A stretch of 64,000 bases of DNA from Lachnospiraceae bacterium (GCA_910575155.1 CAJTDX010000007.1:93940-157939); one strand, 5' to 3'. Shown: positions 53,570-62,810, counted from the first letter of the stretch. Notes: generated by a model not told the origin, from the letters alone. Translations and numbers: made by a program.

Positions 53570-53737
53570 TGTTCCATCTTCTCCTTATATTCTTATTTTA
53601 CAGTAGCTTATACTGGAATTGAAGAATCCACCATTCCATCACACGCACTATAAGTGGAATTTATATGGTATTTATGGACTTTTTATATTTATAAAGCGTA
53701 TGGACCTGCCATAGCTTTAGCAGGTCCACTTATCCTA

Positions 53738-54100
53738 TTACTGAAACAGATCAAGATTGTCAAGCATCTGTGCTATATCGTCTTCCATTGTTTCTGATAT
53801 TTCATCCTGTGGGATGTCTGCCGGGATTCCGCCTGGCTGCAGCCGGGCAATCCGTTCTTCTACAATCTGCCGTATGATCTGTTCCATCCTGTCCTGATTA
53901 TAACCGGATGTCACTTTCACTTCTATTTTACAGTTTCCCTTCTGCAATTCCGGATGGGACAAAAGATACTCATTCAGCACATCGACCATAACGGCACTCT
54001 TTTTATTGCCCAGGCTTTCAAGAAATTCTCCTACCCGAATCTGTTCCTCCGAATCAGCCCCAAACTGAAGGGTAAAACGATATTTTCCATCTTTTTTCAC
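53738..54100 (-). CDS. ParR-like partition adaptor (ribbon-helix-helix)
   Basis: The 120-residue protein has an N-terminal ribbon-helix-helix-like part (YRFTLQFGADSEEQIRVGEFLESLGNKKSAVMVDVLNEYL). An acidic C-terminal tail ends MLDNLDLF, as in ParR, whose C-terminus contacts ParM. It lies 18 bases after the ParM-like gene, the expected ParM-ParR order. Probably binds the palindromes upstream of parM. Confidence 0.65.
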   Translation of the reverse strand: MKKDGKYRFTLQFGADSEEQIRVGEFLESLGNKKSAVMVDVLNEYLLSHPELQKGNCKIEVKVTSGYNQDRMEQIIRQIVEERIARLQPGGIPADIPQDEISETMEDDIAQMLDNLDLFQ

Positions 54101-54118
54101 TATGCATCCCTCCGCCCA

Positions 54119-55039
54119 TTATACAGTAGGACGAAGGGAGAGCTGTTTCCTTGCCAGCATTTCATATCCAATGGCATTCGCATTGGGAGATTCCACGAAA
54201 TCTGCTTTTGCCACCAGACGTGAAGCCTCAAAAAACGGGCGGAGCAGGATGCTTCCCCCTCCGATAAACACGGCGGGATTTGCACGCAGGTCTACCTGTA
54301 GTTCACGAAGGCGGTTTAGAATATCATTTGCATGCTGTTTTGCCGCTTCATAGATTGCCGTTTTAACATCATCCGGCAGAATAACACTGTTTTCCCCACG
54401 CAATACGGCCGTGATATGTTCATCACTAATCAGCATATCATGCAAAGCTCCAACCTTACGGATAATCTCATTATTCATCGTAATAATGCCCGTCTCAAGA
54501 GAACGGCAGAACTGAAGATCCGGTTTCCCGTTCTGAAGAAGCAGCACATCTGTCGTGTAACCCCCTACGTCAATAATAAAAATACGGAGCGTATGGACTA
54601 CCAGGCTGCTCTGTGGCACTACGGCAGCATACGCCTGCGGGAATACCATGACACGGTTAATCAGCACTGTATAAGGCTTGTCCTTATATGCAAATTGAAT
54701 CATTCCACGTTTAAAATAACTGGCAAACTTATCTTTCAGTATACCATAATGTTCGGGAGGAAGCCCAACTGCTAACTGGATCTGTTCCAACGGAGAATAA
54801 CGCCCGGTCCGCTCCATTTCCTTTGCTATTGCAAATAAAGAGAGGATAAAGTAACGGTCATCACAGGTCTTGTCCCTCATATAGCTCAGCCTCTGCCCGC
54901 TCAATGTCCAGAATTTCCCATCATACTCCAATATTTCTTCTGCCATGGGCGGCCTGGCCGTATGCTCGGAAAGACCGGAAACAAACGAGTCGTTCGGTGT
55001 CTTTATGGCATAATTGCCATGATCAATGGATACCAACAT
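54119..55039 (-). CDS. ParM/StbA-like actin-family segregation protein
   Basis: The 306-residue protein has an actin fold. Phosphate 1 is VSIDHGNYAIKT at the N-terminus, phosphate 2 is IFIIDVGGYTTDVLLL (about residues 152-167), and the adenosine motif is PAVFIGGGSILL. It forms filaments that move plasmid or excised-circle DNA in related systems. The ParR-like gene follows. Presence in an integrative element suggests the excised circle can be maintained transiently. Confidence 0.85.
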   Translation of the reverse strand: MLVSIDHGNYAIKTPNDSFVSGLSEHTARPPMAEEILEYDGKFWTLSGQRLSYMRDKTCDDRYFILSLFAIAKEMERTGRYSPLEQIQLAVGLPPEHYGILKDKFASYFKRGMIQFAYKDKPYTVLINRVMVFPQAYAAVVPQSSLVVHTLRIFIIDVGGYTTDVLLLQNGKPDLQFCRSLETGIITMNNEIIRKVGALHDMLISDEHITAVLRGENSVILPDDVKTAIYEAAKQHANDILNRLRELQVDLRANPAVFIGGGSILLRPFFEASRLVAKADFVESPNANAIGYEMLARKQLSLRPTV

Positions 55040-55125
55040 AATGAAACCTCCTATATTTCAAATATTTTCTATACTTATGGAAAAAAACAATTCTCCATAA
55101 TCAGAAATGCTATATTCCAGGAACC

Positions 55126-55197
55126 GCTTCGCGAAGCCTGTCATTAGATGGACGGCGCATTTGCGCCTTTTATGGAAATCTGCTTTGCAGATTCCCA
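55126..55197. repeat. three adjacent palindromes upstream of parM (parC-like candidate)
   Basis: GCTTCGCGAAGC (55126-55137), GGCGCA-TT-TGCGCC (55154-55167) and AATCTGC...GCAGATT (about 55177-55193). They lie 87-160 bases upstream of the parM start, where parC centromere repeats occur in type II partition systems. The gap to 55317 contains no gene. Confidence 0.45.
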
Positions 55198-55316
55198 TAA
55201 GCTATATAATCATTACACCGTTTAATATACGCATTTACAACCGAAATACGCATTATAAAAAAGAAATGTAAAAAAGAACGAAGCTTAACGCCTCGTCCTC
55301 TTGAAATCAATAAAAG

Positions 55317-55724
55317 TCATATCCTTTCCAAAAACTCTGCCGGCTTTATGGCGGCTACTTTGCTCTCTCTGAAATCCCTGATGTTTCTGGTTATAATATA
55401 TTCCGCCCTGATGCGGGAAACGCAGGCGCTCTGAACCGCATCCTCATAATCCTTAAATTTCATGCTGGCTGCTTTTTTCAAATCATCCGCCTTTAGGTCG
55501 GCAATCGTAAAAATCAGGGAAATACTGTTCAAAATCTCCTTCGTTCTTTCTGCATCCAATTCCTTTCGCATAATATATATGATATTGGGAATCGACAAGG
55601 CAGACACTACACCAGTAATCTTTTTGACCTCACAAAGCTTCCAAACCATAGCAGAATCCTTGTAAAAATCGTCCCGTTTGCACAAAACGTCAAGAATAAT
55701 GTTTGTATCAATCAGTATTTTCAT
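55317..55724 (-). CDS. PIN-domain toxin
   Basis: About 135 residues with the PIN ribonuclease opening MKILIDTNIILDVLCKRDDF. Acidic residues of the active site occur in the first Asp (LIDTN), KDYEDAVQS and ITRNIRDF. The start at 55724 overlaps the antitoxin stop by 17 bases. With the Phd/YefM-like gene upstream it forms a type II toxin-antitoxin pair that can stabilise the element. Near its stop the next gene (ParM module) is on the same strand. Confidence 0.85.
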   Translation of the reverse strand: MKILIDTNIILDVLCKRDDFYKDSAMVWKLCEVKKITGVVSALSIPNIIYIMRKELDAERTKEILNSISLIFTIADLKADDLKKAASMKFKDYEDAVQSACVSRIRAEYIITRNIRDFRESKVAAIKPAEFLERI

Positions 55725-55944
55725 ATTTGCCCATACGCTCCATTCTGATTTGCTTCTCGTCATAATCCCCTTTCAGCACTCCGGTAAGTGAATCCGTGAG
55801 GAAAGAAACGCTTCTATCATAGGAAACCAGGCGGGCAACCTCTTTTCCATTCTTTACAACAATAACCTCACCGCCGGCTTGTGCCATCTGCAAGTATTTT
55901 CCAAAATTATTCTGTACTTCTGTTGCTGTTGCTGTCATCATCAT
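55708..55944 (-). CDS. Phd/YefM-family antitoxin
   Basis: The 78-residue antitoxin has the typical start TATEVQNNFGKYLQMAQAGGEVIVVKNGKEVARLVSYD, which binds the operator. An acidic/basic tail (DYDEKQIRMERMGKYE) wraps the toxin. GGAAGGTG precedes the ATG triplet (MMM). The frame overlaps the PIN toxin gene, giving coupled translation. Confidence 0.88.
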   Translation of the reverse strand: MMMTATATEVQNNFGKYLQMAQAGGEVIVVKNGKEVARLVSYDRSVSFLTDSLTGVLKGDYDEKQIRMERMGKYENTD

Positions 55945-56156
55945 GTTTTCACCTTCCTTTTATACAAATATCTTCCTATGCTAATATATTGTTTGTTCTT
56001 TCTTTTCCCTAATATTATTATATTTATTTTTCCCTAATCAGTCAAGAAATTAGCTAATTTCTATACGTGTTATTTTATCCAAAATTCCCATTCTGATTCA
56101 TACGCAAATTCTCCATAAAAAAAGAACGAAGCCAACAAAGCCCCGCCCTCTTTTCG

Positions 56157-57080
56157 TTACTGTGTCTGCCTTTGAAGGCAGCATTCCCAAATGTAGTCAT
56201 CAAGCCCTTTATAACGCGGATCCCACAGATAAGTTCCAAATGTAAAACCCATATTTCCAAGAAGCTGCAGTAAGCTGTTATACCCGTTCTGCACATGGTG
56301 ATTTGTTGCAAAATCCATATCAAAAGCTGTCTTGATTTCCAACAATCCTTCATTTCTTAAATCCTCAAGCGTCATCTGCAGCTGTGTCAGAGAATTTACG
56401 CCTGGTACTGCCAGTACCGTCATCCCTGTCAATGCATGAATCACATCCGCTTTCATCGGTCCTTCCGTCAGCAGCATCGTGGACTGTAACGCTCCCGCAA
56501 GGTGCGTCCAGCCGTCCGCCCTGTATCCATCCTCCATTTCCGTGCTGGATACCCAGCGGAATTTCCGTCTGCTGACATTATCCCTTCGTATCTACAAGCC
56601 TTGAATCCTTCCTATCCGGTCTCTGACTGGAATCAGAATACCCCTTTTCTCATGGATAAATGTCCACGCTCCGCTTTTGTCCCTGTAAAAGCCTGGAACA
56701 CCGGCAAGGTGCAGGCCATCCGACTGCAGCTGTTTTGCAATCGCTGACATGCCTACAACTGGCGTCGTTTTATATTCCAGAAGTTCAACATCCTGTTCCG
56801 TCAGTCCGCGGTTCATAAGGTTTTCTTTGTGGTCTGCCGCCAATGACAGCTTATCAAGAAGCGCCGTATAGACGCTGTTCCGCGATTCAATGTCAGCAAG
56901 CGGGCATTCTTCTTTCTGCTTTTCCACAATGTTCTTCTTCGGACGGACCATAAGCTCTGGAGGTCCAATCCGTTCGGCCAGTTCTCTTCTGACCTTATCC
57001 CGCGGCGCTCCTGTGTAAAGTGCATATAAATCAAAAATACCTCCGGATATCCCACATGTGAAATATCTCCATACGTCCTC
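56157..57080 (-). pseudogene. DUF3991/TOPRIM primase-like protein, interrupted
   Basis: The coding frame carries a zinc-finger-like end (RYFTCGISGGIFDLYALYTG), a central DUF3991-like part, QGLxIRRDN and LTEGPMKADVIHA, a TOPRIM-like acidic motif. It is disabled: a TAG replaces the codon after QGL (about 56590). The 5' end is cut at 57083 by an IS630-type insertion; beyond it only non-matching sequence and stops are seen. Intact relatives are replication/primase-type proteins of conjugative elements. Confidence 0.75.
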
Positions 57081-57110
57081 CTAGTACAGCATTGCATAAA
57101 TAACAGTGAA

Positions 57111-57880
57111 TTAAATTGTTAAAGGTATCCCTGCATATGTCCATTTGAATGGATGCGCTGTAAGATTATACTGTTCTATAAAACGAAGGATACTTTTTTC
57201 AAGTTCTTCTATTGATACGTAGCTTTTCCTCTTGAGCAGCCTGCGGTTAATAATGCCAAACCAGATCTCTATCTGGTTCATCCATAAACTGTGCTTCGGA
57301 GTATATACAAATCGTATCCGGTGGGAAGGATCATGCAGAAAACCTCCCCGGCTTTCCATGCTTTTAAGGATGCCTGCCTTCCCCTTCTTCCCCAGTTCCG
57401 TATCTATACCACAGGTTTCTGCCACGAACCGCACAAGTGATTCGGATTTATGGGTATTAAGGCCATCACAGACAAATGTCCAGGATGCTTTCGGATCCGT
57501 GTTTACCAGTCCTTCCACGGCTTTTACGAAATCTTCTTCTGTCCGTGTGGAATTCAGGTATGGAGCTTCCATACGTCCTGATGCAATGTCAAAAAACCTG
57601 TCAGGCTTGTCGTTCCATGACGTATATATTCAAATTCCATTTTTGCACACTGCCCCGGCTGGGGCAGCTTATCCGGATATTTATGCTCCAGTGCCTGTAT
57701 GCCTGTCATTTCGTCGGTTGAGATAATATGTTCCCCATTCCGGCCGGATTCCTGTGCCTTCTGGTATATCCCGCATATCTCATTCACTTTTTGTATAAAA
57801 GATTCGGGATCCTCCTCTTTTTCCGTGGAATGGAGCCAGTAACGGATCTTATGTGGTTGTAAGTTTACCTCATTTTTAAA
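57111..57880 (-). pseudogene. IS630 transposase, DDE catalytic part (frameshifted)
   Basis: The DDE residues can be read: first Asp in STDEMTG, second in FVCDGLNTHKS, and Glu in NQIEIWFG. Two shifts are required: one at TTTTTTAAAAATG at the junction with the helix-turn-helix frame, and one at a run of six T (GGTTTTTTGAC, ~57604). The first resembles programmed slippage in IS elements; the second requires a lost T and probably kills the enzyme. The end LTAHPFKWTYAGIP is the family C-terminus. Confidence 0.7.
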
Positions 57881-58359
57881 AAACGGCTGACAGATTTCTC
57901 TGAAATCCGGTCAGCAATACCCTGCTTTTTAATTTCCGCAGTTAAAAGAGGCAGGCTCCACTGGCTCGCTTCATAACCCAGATCACAGGGATCTTTGCAG
58001 GCAAGGTCAATGATTGCAAGGACCTGTTCCGGTGTAAATGTTGGCGGGGCGCCAGGACGTTTCCTGTCGGAAAGCAGCAGGCGTATTTCTTCTTCCAGTT
58101 TTTCTGGTGCGCCGGCCTCAATCTCCCGCAAAGAAGGAAGCGCTGCAAGAAAACGGTTCCGCCAGGTTGCAACATGATTATAATGCAGGCCGACCTGTGA
58201 TGCAATGGACTGGTTGGAAATACCCTGTGATGCCAGAAGGATGATCCTGGATCTTTTGACGAGGCTTGCAGGGAGGGAACGGCTTTTGGAAAAGGAAGAT
58301 AAGACTGCATTTATAGTATCTGATAAAACTGGAATCATATCAATTGTTTTCTTTCGCAT
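57865..58359 (-). CDS. IS630 transposase, helix-turn-helix N-terminal part
   Basis: About 165 residues. Two helix-turn-helix motifs occur: RSLPASLVKRSRIILLASQGISNQSIASQVGLHYNHVATWRNRF and SLPLLTAEIKKQGIADRISEKSVSRFLKM. The N-terminal ATG at 58359 follows GGGGGTC. The frame runs into a TTTTTT-AAAAA site at its end, then the DDE frame follows. Confidence 0.75.
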   Translation of the reverse strand: MRKKTIDMIPVLSDTINAVLSSFSKSRSLPASLVKRSRIILLASQGISNQSIASQVGLHYNHVATWRNRFLAALPSLREIEAGAPEKLEEEIRLLLSDRKRPGAPPTFTPEQVLAIIDLACKDPCDLGYEASQWSLPLLTAEIKKQGIADRISEKSVSRFLKMR

Positions 58360-58550
58360 AATAAGACCCCCTTGTTCATTCGTAATAAGATCATTATGCA
58401 CCAAAACCGTCAAATAGAAAACAAAAATTTATTCACTGTTATTTCAGCAATGCTGTACTAGTTTATCCAACATTATACCTGTTTTCTGTATAAAATCAAT
58501 AGAACAGATGAAAAATATCGAAAGTAGATATATTAAAGAGGCTAATTCAC

Positions 58551-58820
58551 ATGGGTAAGAGTATGTTTACAATAAAAGGAAATATTTGCTCAGAAAGAGT
58601 CCGATTGGGAAGGTCTCTTCAAAAGCCACCCATCACACAGGAAGATCTGGCAAAAAAGCTCCAATTCATGGGTATGGAAGACATGACTCCATTAATCATC
58701 TCCAGAATCGAAAAGAACCAGCGGCATGTCTGTGACGCAGAGCTGCGTATGATCGCCAAAGCATTGGAGGTCACTATGGAATGGCTGGTGGGGGACAGTG
58801 ATGAGATTAAGCTGAGATAA
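58551..58820 (+). CDS. small XRE-family transcriptional regulator
   Basis: The 89-residue protein consists almost only of a helix-turn-helix: CSERVRLGRSLQKPPITQEDLAKKLQFMGMEDMTPLIISRIEKNQRHVCDAELRMIAKALEV. It begins just after the IS630 element, on the opposite strand. No ligand domain is present. Possibly regulates the next gene, 68 bases downstream, which encodes a nuclease-like protein. Confidence 0.8.
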   Translation: MGKSMFTIKGNICSERVRLGRSLQKPPITQEDLAKKLQFMGMEDMTPLIISRIEKNQRHVCDAELRMIAKALEVTMEWLVGDSDEIKLR

Positions 58821-58888
58821 AATGTTGAAGTTCCAATTGAACCAGAGCAAAAAGCATGATAAAATAAGGAAAAGGAGGCAATGAGCAA

Positions 58889-59701
58889 ATGGGCGTCAAC
58901 CAGACAAATTGGGAAGACTTAGGTATATCAAATGACTTTCTGTTTGGAAAAGTCATGCAGAATCCAAGATTGTGCCAGGAATTATTGCAAAGAATCCTTC
59001 CAGATTTAAAAATAGATCATATCGAATATCCGGAATTACAGAAGGCAATCAAACCAGATGCTGATGCCAAAAGCATCCGGCTCGATGTCTATGTAAAGGA
59101 TAATGAAAATATTGTATACAATATAGAAATGCAGGCCAGCGACACCAAAGAACTCCCTAAAAGAAGCAGATACTATCAGAGTTTAATAGATTTGCAGCTG
59201 ATTGATAAGGGACAGACGTACCGAAAGCTGAACCGCAGTTATATTATTTTTATCTGCCTGGAAGACATTTTTGGACATAGGCGGCATATTTATACATTTG
59301 AAAAACTCTGTAAAGAGGACTCCAGCATTTCCATGGGGGATGAAACCACAAAGATCTTTCTGAACACAGACAGCGACATGGATGACGTCAGCAAAGAACT
59401 GAAGGCATTTTTAGATTATGCCGCCGGAAAAACTACAAATGATACTTTTGTACAGGAACTTGATGAAGCTGTAAAAGAAGCAAAACAGAATCGGGAATGG
59501 AGGCATGAGTATATGACGTTGCTGATGAGAGACCAGATTAATGTTGAAAAAGGTATAGAAAAAGGTGTAGAAAAAGGTGAGGAAAAACTTTCCCAACTGA
59601 TTGCACGATTAATAGAAGATAAGCGGTCACAGGATGTAATCAGAGTCACACAAGATAAACTATATAGAAATAAATTATACAAAGAATATTTTATCAACTA
59701 A
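58889..59701 (+). CDS. Rpn/PD-(D/E)XK nuclease-family transposase-like protein
   Basis: The 270-residue protein resembles recombination-promoting nuclease (Rpn)/PD-(D/E)XK transposase-like proteins: DFLFGKVMQNP start, then SIRLDVYVKDNENIVYNIEMQ carrying the Asp and Glu-x-Gln site, then KRSRYYQSLIDL. A charged KGIEKGVEKGEEKL repeat lies near the C-terminus. Such genes are abundant in Lachnospiraceae and are often horizontally moved. GGAGG lies 9 bases before the ATG. Confidence 0.8.
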   Translation: MGVNQTNWEDLGISNDFLFGKVMQNPRLCQELLQRILPDLKIDHIEYPELQKAIKPDADAKSIRLDVYVKDNENIVYNIEMQASDTKELPKRSRYYQSLIDLQLIDKGQTYRKLNRSYIIFICLEDIFGHRRHIYTFEKLCKEDSSISMGDETTKIFLNTDSDMDDVSKELKAFLDYAAGKTTNDTFVQELDEAVKEAKQNREWRHEYMTLLMRDQINVEKGIEKGVEKGEEKLSQLIARLIEDKRSQDVIRVTQDKLYRNKLYKEYFIN

Positions 59702-59724
59702 TCAACTCCATAAATCCAACTTTC

Positions 59725-59759
59725 AAAAATGCCAGTCCATTTTTAAGACTGGCATTTTT
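59725..59759. terminator. bidirectional terminator
   Basis: AAAAATGCCAGTC (59725-59737) and GACTGGCATTTTT (59747-59759) pair perfectly and end the Rpn-like gene. Confidence 0.85.
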
Positions 59760-59897
59760 ATTAGCCCAACAGATGGGGAACCAATGTAGCTCTCTTATTT
59801 ATACCTTTTTAACCTATAGCAATGCCTCTGAAATATCCTATGAACAGATGATTGAAAAATACCCCCAGACTCATTAGTCCCATCCTTGCCAAACAAA

Positions 59898-59943
59898 TAA
59901 GAGCCTCTGGTCACATTTATACAACATGTGACAGAGGCTCTTA
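59898..59943 (-). terminator. terminator of the 59950-60615 gene
   Basis: AAGAGCCTCTG...TCACA pairs with TGTGACAGAGGCTCTT around 59898-59943, ending in TTATTTG on the reverse strand. Confidence 0.7.
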
Positions 59944-59949
59944 CCTTCT

Positions 59950-60615
59950 TTAGAACATCTGCTCCGAAGCATTCTCCGGCTCATAACTGCTCTCCTGATA
60001 CTGAGAATCTGCCTGCGGCTTATTCTTCGCAGGCTTCCCTGACTGAATCTTTTGCATATACCATGCAGACAGCCAAGCTTCAAAATGCACTTTTGTAAGC
60101 ATCATCAGTTCACTGAAAACCTCATAGCTCATACTGATGGCCACATGGTTCTCCGGCTTGCTTCCAAACCTGGGAACAATCAGGCCTTTTGCATCCGTCT
60201 GACCTGGCCCGCTGTCTGCAACAAAAAGGAAATCCGATTTGCTGCCGCATAAGAGCTGCGCTGTCCGCGACAGACTCATGCCATCCTTGCGGGCACGTCC
60301 CTGCCTGGCAAGCTTTTCTGCTGATGTTCCTCCAAGACATTGATACAATGGAGATTTATCCCCGCTTTTCTTTCTGTTCTGCATCATATACCGAAGTTCC
60401 CCGCAAGCAATCTTGCGGCAGAGTTCCAGGAACTCATCCACTGCGATATAGATATGGATGTTATTGGTCTGCCTTTGCCCTGCCGGTTTACTGAGGTCAT
60501 AGGTGGCAAACGCCAGATGAATCCTCCCAATCTCAAAGGCATCGTTCAGGCTTTCCACAAAACAGTTACGGGCATCCTTGCGGATAATCTGATTTTGGTT
60601 GCGGTCTTCCGCCAT
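59950..60615 (-). CDS. conjugative-element protein of unknown function
   Basis: About 221 residues. It starts MAEDRNQNQIIRKDARNCFVESLNDAFEIGRIHLAFATYD, contains QTNNIHIYIAVDEFLELCRKIACGEL, and has a polar low-complexity C-terminus (GKPAKNKPQADSQYQESSY). I recall proteins of this type in clostridial integrative elements but cannot name the family. The start at 60615 with AGGTGGG 7 bases upstream is preferred over 60663, which overlaps the YkgJ-like relic. Confidence 0.6.
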   Translation of the reverse strand: MAEDRNQNQIIRKDARNCFVESLNDAFEIGRIHLAFATYDLSKPAGQRQTNNIHIYIAVDEFLELCRKIACGELRYMMQNRKKSGDKSPLYQCLGGTSAEKLARQGRARKDGMSLSRTAQLLCGSKSDFLFVADSGPGQTDAKGLIVPRFGSKPENHVAISMSYEVFSELMMLTKVHFEAWLSAWYMQKIQSGKPAKNKPQADSQYQESSYEPENASEQMF

Positions 60616-60656
60616 CTTATTTCCCACCTTTCTTCTTATATTTTCACAAAAGTCAA

Positions 60657-60974
60657 CTACCATGCGGCGCTCATGGTCCTTTCACTTAAAACCTGTTCCC
60701 CTGCACGGAATATACTGCCAAGCTCGGCAATCAGATGATTCCATGCGAAAAAGAATTCATCTTCCAGTGGGATTCCAAATTCACCCAGCCATTCCCGAAC
60801 CGTATGGGTCTTAAAGCCGTCCCCACAACCGGGATCTGTAAAAATATATGTGATTTCATTGGTACTGACAGCAGGGTTCTTATCGTCTGCTTCCATTTTT
60901 ATGCACCTTCCGATCGGGAACATTGCGCACACTGTCGGCTTTGCCTTATGTACGGAACATTTACGCTCCTTCAT
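60657..60974 (-). pseudogene. YkgJ-family cysteine-cluster protein, 5' truncated
   Basis: The C-terminal half of a YkgJ-type protein is recognisable by CSVHKAKPTVCAMFPIGRCI. The conserved first Cys cluster (CxxC...C) is missing. Upstream bases contain stops in all frames. The remaining 105 codons are open and end in MSAAW. It overlaps the next gene's possible start. Probably inactive. Confidence 0.65.
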
Positions 60975-61021
60975 CAGCGGGAATGTTACTGCCCTTTTCC
61001 CATTTAAAGTCCTCTAAATTT

Positions 61022-61795
61022 TCACCGTATAACCCCCAACAGCACAAACCTCGCATTATCAAACTCATAGCTGCAGGTTGAGAGCGTCACAATCCTGTCT
61101 GTGACTGCCGGTGTGATTTCACTTTTAAAACAGGAGCGTTCTTTTGCCTCTTCCAGCCATTCCCCAAACTCCACGTCAGATCCCAGCGCAATTTCCCATG
61201 CATTCTCCTGAACATTTGCCACATAACCGGCAAAAATCTCAACCCTGACATTCTGTTCCGGCATCATCAGTAAAACAACCGGGTGCCCCTCATAAAATCC
61301 CTGCTTTTTATACTCCGTCAATCCAGAAAACATGGTACCATTTTTCATGTGGTGCCCATAGATAATGCTGTGCCGGTCTGACAAATCCGGCGAGTTCCGG
61401 CTGTCCAGGAAGATACATCCCGAACCATTCCATTTACCGTTAAATAAACGCTTCAGATAATATTGGTTGTCCGTCCCCTGCACCACCGGATAGTTAATTT
61501 CTGTATCCTCAATATAAATCCAGGCCACAATATCCGGATTGATTTCACTAAGTGCATCAAAATCTACGGCCGGCCAGCGGAGGTCAGCTTCCCTCTCTCC
61601 AGACTGACTTCCATTTTCTTCCTCATCTCCGCTGTCTTCTGGGGCCTCATCCACCCAGACATACTGCTCTATCTCAGTATAGGAGGATTCCCCTTCACCA
61701 CATTCCTTCAGCTGCCGATAAATCTGGAAGGCGCCTAACATAAAAATCCCTGTAAAAATTAAAATGAGTATTGTATATAATCTTTTCTTTTTCAT
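61022..61795 (-). CDS. class B sortase
   Basis: The 257-residue membrane-anchored transpeptidase has an N-terminal membrane helix (LYTILILIFTGIFMLGAFQI). An acidic linker runs to about residue 75. The sortase barrel shows the catalytic His in IIYGHHMKNGT, Cys in VTLSTCSYEF and Arg in DNARFVLL. Class B sortases of conjugative elements attach element-encoded surface proteins to the cell wall, or assist mating-pair contact. Only the sortase is seen here; its substrate must lie beyond the window. Confidence 0.92.
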   Translation of the reverse strand: MKKKRLYTILILIFTGIFMLGAFQIYRQLKECGEGESSYTEIEQYVWVDEAPEDSGDEEENGSQSGEREADLRWPAVDFDALSEINPDIVAWIYIEDTEINYPVVQGTDNQYYLKRLFNGKWNGSGCIFLDSRNSPDLSDRHSIIYGHHMKNGTMFSGLTEYKKQGFYEGHPVVLLMMPEQNVRVEIFAGYVANVQENAWEIALGSDVEFGEWLEEAKERSCFKSEITPAVTDRIVTLSTCSYEFDNARFVLLGVIR

Positions 61796-61801
61796 AATTC
61801 T

Positions 61802-62726
61802 TCACAGCCGGTTGGCTTTCTCTTTCATCTCCTTTGCTGTAGGGTTACTGTAAATCAAAGTTGTCTGGACATTGCTGTGTCCTGCCTGGTTCGCTATCTC
61901 ATGGATGGAATATCCACTCTCCAGCGCATGTGAGCAGACGGATTCAAAGAATCCGTCTCTCGCGGCAGTCGCCAAATGGACGTGCATACCCACAGGGCAC
62001 TTAGCACGTCCGCATGGCTCGTTGCCCGCGGAAATAGTACCGCAGCGTTTTCGGCGTGATACGATCCGAATACTGGCTGAATATCTGATTGATCCTGGAA
62101 GGAGAGAGTTTCTCATTCTGCCTGCTGACAAAAAGATACGGGCTTTCTGACCTGCGTTCCTTTAAGTATTCCCGGATTGCATGGACGATTTTGTCATTGA
62201 TATAGACCAGCCTCTGCTTATCCCCCTTCCCTACAACACGGATCTCTTTCGATACCAGATCCACCTGCTCCAATAATAAACCGACACACTCCGTTCTCCG
62301 AAGCCCTGAATAAGCATACAGGGTGACAATGGCATAATCCCGTTTGCTCCCACTCTCCAAAAGCCTCTGTTGGAACGCATCCACATCCCGTTTTTCAACG
62401 GTACAAGGGCTCGCATACTGCAGCTGCACTTTCATAAAATCTGTTTTCAGGATTACAGTCTCAGTCTGGGTTCCTTCGGCTATCAGGAACTCGTTCAGGC
62501 ACCGCAGCGCAGATAAATGGTTATTTACGGATTTCGGGGAATAGCCTTTCAGGTTCCGCATATAGGAAATATACTCCAGCACATTTGCCCGGTACAACTG
62601 CGGCGGCGCATTCCCAAAACTGAATTCGCACCACTCAAAATACTGGCGGATATTCCGGATATATGTTGCCATTGTATTCTGGGACTTTCCAAGCTTCTGC
62701 ATATACAAAGCAAATCTGTCTGTCAT
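61802..62726 (-). pseudogene. tyrosine recombinase, interrupted by a 94-bp insertion
   Basis: An XerC/D-type tyrosine recombinase: N-terminal core-binding domain (LYMQKLGKSQNTMATYIRNIRQYFEW), then catalytic Arg in YAYSGLRRTECVGLL, Lys region GKGDKQRLVYI, and in the separated downstream part HSNVQTTLIYSN with the catalytic Tyr. The HxLRHxF motif region reads LRYYF and is then split by bases 61937-62030. Removing these 94 bases restores ...RYYFCSHALESGYSIHEIA. The ATG at 62726 is chosen for its AAGGAG site. Confidence 0.85.
61937..62030. repeat. 94-bp structured insertion within the tyrosine recombinase
   Basis: The segment begins with GACGGATTC-AAA-GAATCCGTC (61937-61957), a perfect hairpin. 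On the reverse strand it also has GGACGTGC...GCACGTCC and a CGCGG/CCGCG pairing, with GGGCA able to pair with a TGCCC in the loop. It interrupts an otherwise continuous coding frame exactly between TTC and TGC. It looks like a small structured mobile repeat. Confidence 0.6.
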
Positions 62727-62810
62727 CTTCCCACGCTCCTTCCTCATACTTTTCATTACACGGGAAACGGGCCGTTATTACAACGCAAACTGCAAACTGC
62801 CTCCATCTTC

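Larger units (their letters stand above)
57084..58458. mobile_element. IS630-family insertion sequence, 1375 bp
   Basis: The inverted ends are GTACAGCATTGC...AAATAACAGTGAAT at 57084 and its reverse complement ending at 58458. They are flanked by TA dinucleotides (57082-57083, 58459-58460), as expected for IS630/Tc1-mariner target duplication. It carries the transposase frames on the reverse strand and interrupts the TOPRIM-like gene. Confidence 0.85.

Noticed and set aside
56813..57097. 94-codon reverse ORF over the TOPRIM-like gene
   Set aside because: The other frame shows recognisable zinc-finger and DUF3991-like sequence, so this is its shadow.
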